Part shown: positions 6,630 to 13,756 of the stretch, piece by piece | Position numbering within the stretch: the stretch's first letter is position 1 | How the letters are laid out: each line of letters opens with the position of its first letter | Assembly: GCA_030628785.1 (NCBI GenBank) | Contig: DAOVQI010000003.1 | Location: 1 to 26,748 of the forward strand | Reading direction: 5' to 3' | DNA length: 26,748 nucleotides | Source: Bacteroidota bacterium | Lineage (GTDB): Bacteria > Bacteroidota > Bacteroidia > Bacteroidales > VadinHA17 | Position numbers and translations under genes: made by a program | Notes under the pieces: generated by a model | Databases searched by the model: none | What the model was told of the DNA's origin: nothing | Seen by the model: only the letters and a program-made list of their open reading frames with translations

Positions 6630-8174
6630 CTAGTATAACTCAGGTATATATTCCCAGAAATCGTTCAGGTAACTACTGTTGTATTCTCCGGTTCCAATAT
6701 AGCCTCGGTTACCAATGGCAAATCCGACAGGAGCGCTACGGGTCTGACCGGGAAAATCAGCTTTCCTTGTCCATGCGTCGGTATTGGGATCGTATAGCCA
6801 CAACTGATCATTAAACACATAAGTCTGGTTAACGATGATGAAACTTACCAGATCGGTATCAGCCGGACCCGGGTAATCTGTCTTCTGTGTCCAGACTCCC
6901 ATGTAGGTTGTAAAGGGATTGAATTCCCAGAAATCATTCAGATTTCCACTGGTTTCATTGTATCCGCTGCATACATATCCATTATTGGCAATTGAAAATC
7001 CCTCAGCGCTCCATCTCCCCTCTCCAGGGAAATCGGTTTTACGTATCCAGCTTCCCATAGCCCGGCTCGCAACATCTATCCCATTGGTTAAATCCTGCGG
7101 ATTAAACTCCCATACATCGTTTAAATACACGGTCTGACCTCCGTCCCAAAAAGACCCGCTGCTTATATATCCCTTGTTGCCTATTCCAAACGCGAATACA
7201 CCATCCCTGGGAATTCCCGGAAAAAGAGTTTTTTCCGTCCAGCTACTCTGATCAGGGTCGAATTGATACAGACGATCCCAGTTAAAAACATATGCCCTGT
7301 TTCCTATGGTAAAGGCTGTGCCCGCTATCGGGTATCCTTCCTTGTCATCCCAGTCATCACTACCTGGATCGTATTGAAAATTATCACCAAACCATTCATT
7401 ACCATCGGTTCCACCACCAATATATCCGTAATCATCTAAAGAAAATGCAAAAGCGAATGCTCTTCTTCCTCCTGCAAAATCACCCAGTTGGACCCAAAAA
7501 TTCTCCATTTTGAAATGCTGGGGATTGCCATATTTTGTCTCCGTATTGTTTGTTGCATAGGCTATATAGTAATAATCGGCATAAATGGTTAACCCTGATA
7601 GAGTTGTTGAAAAGGCACCGGTACTCCCAGCGGAACCCAATGAAACCTGGTTAGCCCCCTGTGGATTCGGGGTGTTTGACCAATAAAAACCGTGATCGGT
7701 GATGGATTCAAAACCCAGATTGTCAATGTTACCGTTTAAGGTTGCGGACGTCTTTGACTGTATTGTTGGTGCTTGTGTGGATAAGGATAGATCTGCTGTG
7801 CTAAAATTTTTTACATCACCATATTTTGTCCCGTTAGCGTCTTCGGCGTAAGCCTGATAATAATAGGTTTTTCCTCCCTGCAGTTCTGTTTCGTCGTAAC
7901 TGAATGATCCGGTTGTGGAATTTGAACCCACCGATACTTTTTTTCCTCCGCTCTGCGGCGAGGATGATTCAGAAATATAAAATCCGTAACCGGTAATGCC
8001 TTCCCCGACATCAATGATGGTTCCGGTAAGTTGAACCGTTCCGGTTCCTATCGAATGTGAATCGGTCAGAACCAGAATTTCCCTGACCAATTCTATTTTT
8101 TTACAGGTGACCGTAAAGACTATCAGGATCAGGGAAAAAAGAAAAAACCTCAACAATATTTTTCTGTTCATCAT
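6630..8174 (-). CDS. FN3-like / kelch-repeat surface lipoprotein
   Basis: A 514-aa predicted exported protein. The N-terminus is a hydrophobic signal ending FTVTC24KK; Cys followed by Lys is common in Bacteroidota lipoproteins, but the residues before it fit the lipobox poorly, so lipidation is likely rather than certain. Two fibronectin-like domains follow (about 31-127 and 130-222, with GYGFYISES and HGFYWSNTPNP, each ending at YAx-NxTKYGxxxxF). Residues about 227-514 form a kelch-type propeller with repeated units such as WxxKxxFPG, AFxIGNxGYxxxG and LNDFWEF/LNDVWEF. No enzyme active site is evident, so a binding or recognition role is the safest reading. It lies upstream of the Ig-like and caspase genes on the same strand, with a 141-bp gap that may separate transcripts. 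Confidence 0.85.
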   Translation of the reverse strand: MMNRKILLRFFLFSLILIVFTVTCKKIELVREILVLTDSHSIGTGTVQLTGTIIDVGEGITGYGFYISESSSPQSGGKKVSVGSNSTTGSFSYDETELQGGKTYYYQAYAEDANGTKYGDVKNFSTADLSLSTQAPTIQSKTSATLNGNIDNLGFESITDHGFYWSNTPNPQGANQVSLGSAGSTGAFSTTLSGLTIYADYYYIAYATNNTETKYGNPQHFKMENFWVQLGDFAGGRRAFAFAFSLDDYGYIGGGTDGNEWFGDNFQYDPGSDDWDDKEGYPIAGTAFTIGNRAYVFNWDRLYQFDPDQSSWTEKTLFPGIPRDGVFAFGIGNKGYISSGSFWDGGQTVYLNDVWEFNPQDLTNGIDVASRAMGSWIRKTDFPGEGRWSAEGFSIANNGYVCSGYNETSGNLNDFWEFNPFTTYMGVWTQKTDYPGPADTDLVSFIIVNQTYVFNDQLWLYDPNTDAWTRKADFPGQTRSAPVGFAIGNRGYIGTGEYNSSYLNDFWEYIPELY

Positions 8175-8238
8175 AGCGTTTATCGCAGTTAATTAAAGAT
8201 TCTGATTTATAAAGATAAGGACACTATCATAAATAACC

Positions 8239-8246
8239 CAAAAATA
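8239..8246 (-). promoter_or_regulatory. Candidate -7 box for the kelch lipoprotein gene
   Basis: On the minus strand TATTTTTG matches the Bacteroidota -7 consensus TAnnTTTG exactly, 65 nt upstream of the start codon. No TTTG-type -33 box is found at the expected 19-20 bp, so the call is tentative. Confidence 0.35.
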
Positions 8247-8417
8247 TAGGAAAAAATATTCATTTTTTCAACATAATCCGGAATTTATTGTGTAATTACA
8301 TGCTATTTATACTAAAGCTTTGACTATAAATATATTAACCTGCAACATGTAACTTGTAACTAGTTCCACAGGAATGCCTTTGGTACAACTTATAGGGATT
8401 CACAAAACCAATTTTAA

Positions 8418-8598
8418 ATATTTTTAATTAAAAAATTTGGCACAAATGATTTTACAAATCCCGTTACTTATACAGTTACCGCTGAAGATGGAACAACAAA
8501 ACAGGATTGGGTGGTGACAGTAACCGAAGCCCCTGCTCCAAGCACTGAAAATGACACACGAAGATACTGTGGTTGTTAAAAAAATAGTTATCGAATAA
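8418..8598 (+). pseudogene. Decayed fragment of a surface protein (DUF5018/Ig-like type repeat)
   Basis: From 8436 the plus strand reads FGTNDFTNPVTYTVTAEDG, then TTKQDWVVTVTEAPAPSTEND, before a stop at 8577. The words NPVTYTVTAEDGTTK and WVVTVT are typical of repeat domains in large Bacteroidota surface proteins. Shifting frame by one base near 8553-8556 continues as EDTVVVKKIVIE and a TAA at 8596-8598, which looks like the true tail, so a single-base indel is likely. There is no start codon, and a TAA at 8415 blocks extension to the left. This is a remnant of about 60 codons. It is not the 5' end of the flanking exported-nuclease gene, which has its own start and signal peptide. Confidence 0.65.
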
Positions 8599-8662
8599 TT
8601 CCAAGGCAAGCTCTGACTAATTGACTAAATAACCGACGAGGAGGTAGTGGTTGCAAAATAAA

Positions 8663-8695
8663 AAACCCTAAGGGTTTTGAAAACCCTTAGGGTTT
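8663..8695. terminator. Perfect 16-bp inverted repeat, possible bidirectional terminator
   Basis: AAACCCTAAGGGTTTT (8663-8678), a single G, then AAAACCCTTAGGGTTT (8680-8695) are exact inverted repeats. Each arm is itself nearly palindromic, so cruciform or two-hairpin folding is also possible. It lies between the gene remnant and the exported-nuclease gene. A terminator role is plausible but there is no long T-run. Confidence 0.45.
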
Positions 8696-8783
8696 GGACT
8701 TTAAAGTATTTATTGGCAATAGTATATGTAAAGCGTTGAACTTTAATTTTCTTATGAAATCATTATCAACCGGATCAAATGTT

Positions 8784-8791
8784 TAACTTTG
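8784..8791 (+). promoter_or_regulatory. Candidate -7 box for the EEP-family gene
   Basis: TAACTTTG fits TAnnTTTG exactly and ends 25 nt before the start codon at 8817, leaving a short leader. A matching -33 box is not evident. Confidence 0.4.
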
Positions 8792-8816
8792 CTTATCTAC
8801 AAGAAAAAATTACATT

Positions 8817-9854
8817 ATGAGATTACGTACATTGATTTTATTATTCTTATTGTCCGCTATTGCATTCGGACAAAAGGAAAACTTCAAACCCAAAAAGAGT
8901 TTCACCTTTGTCTTCTACAATGTTGAAAATCTTTTTGATACACTGGATGATCCTTTAACGGAGGATGATGAATTTACTCCCGGAAGTGAGAAAAACTGGA
9001 GCTTGGAGCGGTATCAGAAAAAGCTGGAAGATATTTCAAAGGTACTGTCATCAATCAATAAAAAAGAGCTTCCGGAAATCATCGGTCTATGCGAGGTTGA
9101 AAACAGGAAGGTTTTGGAGGATCTTGTTAAAACAGGCAAACTGAGGAAGAAAGACTACGGGATCGTACATAAAGACAGTCCTGATGCAAGGGGCATCGAT
9201 GTAGCTCTCCTGTACCGGAAGGATGAATTTAAATCTGTATCCCACAAGTCGATTCCTGTTGTATTCCGGTTTGATTCAACCCTCAAAACCAGAGATATTC
9301 TTTATGTTAAAGGCAAGGCCTCGGGTTCCGGTATTCTGCATATTTTTGTTAATCACTGGAGCTCTAGAAGAGAAGGTCAGCAACAAACCGAACAAAAACG
9401 CATTTTCTCCGCAGTGACCCTTAGAAAGTCCGTGGATTCCATTTTTAACTTCGAACCGGAAGCCAAAATCATTATCATGGGCGACTTCAACGATGAACCC
9501 ACCAATATAAGCCTGCATTCCGTGCTTAACGCCACTAATAAGCGTAAAAATGCCGGTCCGCGTGATCTGTACAACCTGATGTACGATAAACACAATTTTA
9601 AAAACGCAGGAACCTATAGCTATAAAGGGAACTGGAATATGCTGGATAACCTCATCGTATCCCAGTCCGTGATAACGGATAAGAAAAACTACCGTATTGA
9701 TTATACCGGCGGTAAAATTTACCGGGACGACTGGATGATGTATGATAATCCTAAAATAGGAGAGCTAACCCCGAATAAGACATACGGAGGGAATATGTAT
9801 TTTGGCGGGGTTAGTGATCACCTGCCCATTTTTATGGTGTTGCAGAGGGATTAA
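8817..9854 (+). CDS. Exported endonuclease/exonuclease/phosphatase (EEP) family protein
   Basis: A 345-aa metal-dependent phosphoesterase, probably periplasmic or surface-exposed. The signal peptide is MRLRTLILLFLLSAIAFG followed by Q19, which supports the start at 8817. The EEP fold is clear: NVENLFDT (35-42), CEVEN with metal ligand Glu93, DVALLYRKDEF (128-138), VNHWSSR with His180, MGDFNDEP with Asp223 and Asn225, and the terminal SDHLPIF with Asp334/His335. All core catalytic residues are present. The substrate cannot be told from sequence: family members cleave DNA, RNA, phosphoinositides or sphingomyelin, and secreted Bacteroidota members are often called nucleases or phosphatases. The gene stands alone between a repeat-rich spacer and uvrB, 176 bp upstream of the latter. 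Confidence 0.9.
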   Translation: MRLRTLILLFLLSAIAFGQKENFKPKKSFTFVFYNVENLFDTLDDPLTEDDEFTPGSEKNWSLERYQKKLEDISKVLSSINKKELPEIIGLCEVENRKVLEDLVKTGKLRKKDYGIVHKDSPDARGIDVALLYRKDEFKSVSHKSIPVVFRFDSTLKTRDILYVKGKASGSGILHIFVNHWSSRREGQQQTEQKRIFSAVTLRKSVDSIFNFEPEAKIIIMGDFNDEPTNISLHSVLNATNKRKNAGPRDLYNLMYDKHNFKNAGTYSYKGNWNMLDNLIVSQSVITDKKNYRIDYTGGKIYRDDWMMYDNPKIGELTPNKTYGGNMYFGGVSDHLPIFMVLQRD

Positions 9855-10030
9855 ATAGTTGCAGCAATAGCTGGAAAATTGAGGCTTGGATCTTTTGGTC
9901 AGTTGTCATTAAGTTATTAGGCAGTTATTACTTTTGCCTTTTCACCCTGTGAAATACTTGCCCTGTGGAATCTAACAAAAGTTAGTGCGAAGCAATATTT
10001 TACGGGGCAGGCTGAGAACCGAGAACCAAA

Positions 10031-12079
10031 ATGGATTTTCAACTTATATCAGACTATGAGCCTACCGGCGACCAGCCGGAAGCCATTAAACAACTGGTGG
10101 AAGGGCTGCGGGATGGAACACAATTTCAAACCTTACTGGGAGTGACAGGTTCAGGGAAAACCTTTACCATCGCCAATGTCATTGAAAAGGTACAACGACC
10201 TGTTCTCGTACTGAGTCATAATAAGACCCTTGCAGCTCAGCTCTACGGCGAGTTCAGGCAATTTTTTCCCGACAATGCAATAGAATACTTTGTTTCCTAT
10301 TATGATTATTACCAGCCGGAAGCCTATATGCCGGTTACGAACACGTATATTGAAAAAGACCTCTCCATTAACGATGAAATTGAAAAACTCCGCTTAAGCA
10401 CAACCTCTGCCCTGTTGTCAGGCAGAAGAGATATTATCGTGGTTTCTTCTGTTTCGTGTTTGTATGGTATCGGTAACCCGGAAGATTTTCATAGTAATAC
10501 CATTATTATTAAGAAAGGAGATATTATCAGCAGAAGCGTTTTCCTGCGAAAATTAGTGGACAGTCTTTATTCCAGAAATGAATTCGATTTTCAACGCGGA
10601 ACGTTCCGCGTAAAGGGTGACACCGTGGATATTTTTGTAGCTTATGGCGATTATGCCTACCGCGTTTCATTCTGGGGAGACGACATTGAGGAAATTGAAT
10701 CCTTTGACCCGGTTAACTGCAAAACCATAGAACATCACGATCAAATATTTATTTATCCCGCTAATATTTTTGTAACCACCCGTGACCGGATGAAAAATGC
10801 CCTGTACGAGATCCAGCAGGATAAAATAAAACAGGTGTTATACTTTAATGATATCAGTAAAGAATTTGAAGCCAAAAGGCTGGAACAACGAGTTAACTAC
10901 GATCTTGAGATGATTAAGGAGTTGGGATACTGCAGCGGAATTGAGAACTATTCCCGTTATTTCGACGGAAGAAAACCGGGGACACGGCCCTTTTGCCTCC
11001 TGGATTACTTCCCTGAAGATTTTATCACGGTAATAGATGAAAGTCATGTCGCGCTTCCACAAGTCAGGGCAATGTATGGCGGTGATCATTCCAGGAAGCA
11101 AGTCCTGGTTGAATACGGATTCCGGCTTCCTGCTGCACTGGATAACCGTCCGTTAAAACTTGAAGAATTTGAACAGCTAACCGGGCAGACCATATTCGTC
11201 AGCGCCACTCCGGCGGATTATGAGTTAGCCAAAAGTGAAGGAATTATTGTTGACCAGGTGATCCGTCCGACAGGTCTGCTGGACCCTGTAATTGAAGTCA
11301 AACCAAGCCTAAACCAGATCGACGACCTGATCGGTGAGATCAATAGCCGTGCCGAAATAGGTGAACGGATTTTGGTCACCACACTTACGAAGAGAATGGC
11401 TGAAGAGTTAACGGCCTACCTGACAAAATTGTCCATCCGGTGCCGTTACATTCATTCGGAAATTAACACCCTTGACAGGGTTGAGATAATGGAAGCCCTG
11501 AGAAAAGGCAATTTTGATGTTTTGATAGGAGTAAATCTTTTACGGGAAGGTCTTGATCTGCCTGAAGTTTCGCTTGTGGCCATACTGGATGCCGATAAGG
11601 AAGGATTCCTGAGATCCAGCCGTTCCCTGACACAAACAGCCGGAAGGGCTGCCAGGAATATAAACGGTAAAGTAATCATGTATGCGGATACTGTTACCGG
11701 TTCAATGGAAAAAACCATAAAGGAAACCAACAGACGAAGGGAAAAGCAATTGAAATACAATGAAGAAATGGGTATTACACCCAAACAGATCATAAAAGCG
11801 TATAAATCAATTTTGGGTGAAATCAGGGGTAAGACTCCGGTAAAAAAAGCCTATGCAGAACCTGATAAAATCGACGTTGCCGCTGATCCGGTTGTCCGGT
11901 ATATGAGCAATGCTGCCCTGGAGAAAGCCATTGAGAAGATAAAAAAATCAATGGAAAAAGCAGCAAGGGAACTGGATTTTATCGAAGCAGCCCGGTACAG
12001 GGATGAGATGTATGAACTGGAAAAACTGCTAAAATCAAAAACCAAAGGAACTGACCCCGGTGGGGTCACATTATTGTAG
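10031..12079 (+). CDS. uvrB: Excinuclease ABC subunit B (UvrB)
   Basis: A 682-aa DNA damage-recognition helicase of nucleotide excision repair. UvrA loads it on DNA, it verifies the lesion, then recruits UvrC. The Walker A motif GVTGSGKT is at 37-44. The damage-probing beta-hairpin contains YYDYYQPEAYMP (about 90-101). The DEAD-like box is VIDESHVALPQ, followed by the helicase motifs FVSATPADYE and LLREGLDLPEVSLVAILDADKEG. A UVR domain for UvrC/UvrA contact covers about residues 628-669. The last nine residues (TDPGGVTLL) are encoded by a palindromic repeat, and the stop TAG lies in the conserved ATTGTAG flank of that repeat, so this tail is probably a lineage-specific addition. No Shine-Dalgarno sequence is visible. 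uvrA and uvrC are not in the window. Confidence 0.97.
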   Translation: MDFQLISDYEPTGDQPEAIKQLVEGLRDGTQFQTLLGVTGSGKTFTIANVIEKVQRPVLVLSHNKTLAAQLYGEFRQFFPDNAIEYFVSYYDYYQPEAYMPVTNTYIEKDLSINDEIEKLRLSTTSALLSGRRDIIVVSSVSCLYGIGNPEDFHSNTIIIKKGDIISRSVFLRKLVDSLYSRNEFDFQRGTFRVKGDTVDIFVAYGDYAYRVSFWGDDIEEIESFDPVNCKTIEHHDQIFIYPANIFVTTRDRMKNALYEIQQDKIKQVLYFNDISKEFEAKRLEQRVNYDLEMIKELGYCSGIENYSRYFDGRKPGTRPFCLLDYFPEDFITVIDESHVALPQVRAMYGGDHSRKQVLVEYGFRLPAALDNRPLKLEEFEQLTGQTIFVSATPADYELAKSEGIIVDQVIRPTGLLDPVIEVKPSLNQIDDLIGEINSRAEIGERILVTTLTKRMAEELTAYLTKLSIRCRYIHSEINTLDRVEIMEALRKGNFDVLIGVNLLREGLDLPEVSLVAILDADKEGFLRSSRSLTQTAGRAARNINGKVIMYADTVTGSMEKTIKETNRRREKQLKYNEEMGITPKQIIKAYKSILGEIRGKTPVKKAYAEPDKIDVAADPVVRYMSNAALEKAIEKIKKSMEKAARELDFIEAARYRDEMYELEKLLKSKTKGTDPGGVTLL

Positions 12080-12120
12080 CAGCCAGATTAATAAACAAAA
12101 TACGACCCCGGATGGGGTCG
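12052..12120 (+). repeat. Two-copy palindromic repeat overlapping the uvrB stop
   Basis: TGACCCC-GGT-GGGGTCA (12052-12068), then ATTATTGTAG containing the uvrB stop, then 23 bp and CGACCCC-GGAT-GGGGTCG (12103-12120). Both hairpins have perfect 7-bp stems. Their GTCG ends and TTGTAG flank link them to the hairpins at 4160-4270. They may also help end uvrB transcription, although no strong T-run follows. Confidence 0.6.
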
Positions 12121-12223
12121 ATTATCTTTATACTAAAATCAACCTTTTGGTCTACAATAAATTCCTTACAGGATTGGATTTATGTAAAAAGTATGCTGTA
12201 ATTATGACAAACTTCATTTAAAA

Positions 12224-12670
12224 ATGACCAGAAACAACATAATATTCTTAATAATTTTATTATCATTATTACTACTCCTTCCGGAAAATGGTTGCCACAG
12301 GAAACTTCAAAAATCATCAGAAATACCTGCAATCAAAGAGATAAAGATTGATAAAGAACTAAAGTCCTCCGAAAGCCCTGATTATATCATTGAAAATGTC
12401 ACATTAACGGATAGTATAATCCACATATGGGTAAGATATCCTGGCAGCAGGGCTTCTTTTGATTTTGACCTGGTTTTTAGCGGAAGCTATCTCAAGAGCT
12501 TACCTCCGCAAGCCAATCTTTTACTGAAGGTTAATGAGGGAAAGAAAAAAGGCAAGAAACCCACCTTAAAAGAATTATTGTTTAATATCTCAAAGCTGAA
12601 ATATCCGGGACAGAAATCTGTTCTTCTTAAAATAAAATCCTATCCGGAAAGAATACTTTATAAGTACTAA
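12224..12670 (+). CDS. Small putative lipoprotein of unknown function
   Basis: A 148-aa protein of no recognised family. The N-terminus MTRNNIIFLIILLSLLLLLPENGC is a lipoprotein-like signal with Cys24 as the probable lipidation site, followed by HRKLQKSSE, so the product is likely anchored in the envelope. The rest is lysine-rich with beta-strand character (YIIENVTLTDSIIHIWVRYPG, SFDFDLVFSGSYLKSLPPQANLLLKV) and a basic stretch (KKKGKKPTLK). It follows uvrB by 144 bp including the palindromic repeats, so it may have its own promoter. It ends at a terminator shared with rpoD. Confidence 0.7.
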   Translation: MTRNNIIFLIILLSLLLLLPENGCHRKLQKSSEIPAIKEIKIDKELKSSESPDYIIENVTLTDSIIHIWVRYPGSRASFDFDLVFSGSYLKSLPPQANLLLKVNEGKKKGKKPTLKELLFNISKLKYPGQKSVLLKIKSYPERILYKY

Positions 12671-12700
12671 AATTAGTTGCCGGATAATTGGTTTATTAAT

Positions 12701-12735
12701 AAAAAATCCCGTACGTTTCCATCCGGGATTTTTAT
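12701..12735. terminator. Bidirectional terminator between the small lipoprotein gene and rpoD
   Basis: AAAAATCCCG and CGGGATTTTT form a stem around a TACGTTTCCATC loop, with A-runs on the left and T-runs on the right, so it can serve the convergent genes ending at 12670 and 12754. Confidence 0.8.
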
Positions 12736-12753
12736 GATTTTTGACAATTTTTC

Positions 12754-13614
12754 TTATCCAAGGTAAGATTTCAGCAATTTACTTCTGGAAGTGTGTCTCA
12801 ATCTGCGAATGGCTTTTTCCTTAATCTGTCTGACCCGTTCCCTGGTTAAACCAAACTTCTCACCAATTTCTTCCAGTGTCATATCCTGAATGCCAATACC
12901 AAAGAATAATTTGATAATATCTCTTTCCCTTTCCGTTAAGGTAGCCAGGGCGCGTTCAATTTCCCTGGTAAGCGATTCATTTATTAATGTTTTGTCCGCA
13001 ACAGGAGAATCATTGTTAGGCAAAACATCCAGCAAACTATTATCCTCGCCATCAACAAAAGGGGCATCCACAGATACATGCCGTCCTGAAACTTTCAGCG
13101 TATCTGTTACTTTTTCCCTTGGTAATTCCAGTGCATCAGCCAATTCTTCAGGAGAGGGAGTTCTTTCAAATAACTGTTCAAATTTTGAAAATGCTTTGTT
13201 TATTTTATTTAACGATCCTACCTGGTTAAGCGGCAATCTGACAATTCTTGATTGTTCAGCTAATGCCTGCAAAATGGACTGCCTGATCCACCAAACAGCA
13301 TAGGAAATAAATTTAAATCCTCTTGTTTCATCAAATTTTTCGGCAGCTTTTATCAACCCAAGATTACCTTCATTAATAAGATCAGGCAAACTTAAACCCT
13401 GGTTTTGATATTGTTTCGCCACAGAAACAACAAATCTTAAATTGGCCCTGGTAAGTTTTTCAAGGGCATCCTTGTCACCTTTTTTGATCCTCTGCGCTAA
13501 TTCAACTTCTTCTTCCACAGAAATCAACTCTTCTTTTCCTATTTCCTGTAAATATTTATCAAGAGAAGCGCTCTCTCTGTTAGTGATTGATTTTGTTATC
13601 TTTAATTGTCTCAT
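12754..13614 (-). CDS. rpoD: Primary RNA polymerase sigma factor (RpoD/SigA, sigma-70)
   Basis: A 286-aa housekeeping sigma factor of the short Bacteroidota form, lacking most of region 1.1. Region 1.2 is SLDKYLQEIGKEELIS (17-32). Region 2 includes RANLRFVVSVAKQYQ, LPDLINEGNLGLIKAAEKFD (76-95) and the -10 recognition helix FKFISYAVWWIRQSI (100-114). Region 3 spans about 125-205. Region 4 contains LTEREREDII-type sequence (226-235, here LTERERDIIK) and the helix-turn-helix TLEEIGEKFGLTRERVRQIKEKAIRRLR (246-273), which reads the upstream promoter element. On the minus strand GAGGAGAC lies just before the ATG, an unusually good Shine-Dalgarno for this phylum. It probably forms its own transcript: a promoter lies upstream and a terminator downstream. 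Confidence 0.97.
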   Translation of the reverse strand: MRQLKITKSITNRESASLDKYLQEIGKEELISVEEEVELAQRIKKGDKDALEKLTRANLRFVVSVAKQYQNQGLSLPDLINEGNLGLIKAAEKFDETRGFKFISYAVWWIRQSILQALAEQSRIVRLPLNQVGSLNKINKAFSKFEQLFERTPSPEELADALELPREKVTDTLKVSGRHVSVDAPFVDGEDNSLLDVLPNNDSPVADKTLINESLTREIERALATLTERERDIIKLFFGIGIQDMTLEEIGEKFGLTRERVRQIKEKAIRRLRHTSRSKLLKSYLG

Positions 13615-13637
13615 TTTGTCTCCTCAGAAATTTTGTG

Positions 13638-13669
13638 CGAAATTATGGCATTTTTAAACAAAAGTCAAG
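13638..13669 (-). promoter_or_regulatory. Candidate rpoD promoter
   Basis: On the minus strand CTTG (-33 side, 13666-13669) is separated by 20 bp from TAATTTCG (13638-13645), a near match to TTTG-N19-TAnnTTTG. The same stretch also reads TTGACT-17 bp-TAATTT in the classical sigma-70 style. The leader would be about 17 nt. Confidence 0.45.
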
Positions 13670-13700
13670 TTTTATATGTTTTATTTCCAGTCTGGGGCAA

Positions 13701-13727
13701 AAAAAAGACTTGCGTTGCAAGTCTTTT
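13701..13727 (-). terminator. Intrinsic terminator of the HtrA-like protease gene
   Basis: AAAAGACTTGC and GCAAGTCTTTT form an 11-bp perfect stem with a 3-nt loop. On the minus strand it is followed by a T-run and lies 30 nt past the stop at 13757, so it separates the protease gene from rpoD. Confidence 0.85.
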
Positions 13728-13756
13728 AAAGAAATTAACTTTGTTATGCAACCACA

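Larger units (their letters stand above)
8175..8816. other. Intergenic region with gene remnant and inverted repeat
   Basis: The 642 bp between two divergent genes contain a possible -7 box for the kelch gene (8239-8246), AT-rich word repeats (8335-8365), GGAATGCCT (8371-8379, whose complement recurs at 240-248 and 23059-23067), a decayed surface-protein fragment (8418-8598), a perfect inverted repeat (8663-8695), and a -7-like box for the next gene (8784-8791). No intact gene is present. Confidence 0.7.

Noticed and set aside
6630..8174. Type IX secretion cargo assignment for the kelch protein
   Set aside because: The C-terminus ends in a kelch-like strand (LNDFWEYIPELY) with no visible sorting domain; a lipoprotein signal is the better explanation.
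8424..8609. Minus-strand open frame of 61 codons
   Set aside because: It is antisense to the surface-protein remnant, whose plus-strand reading has recognisable repeat-domain words.
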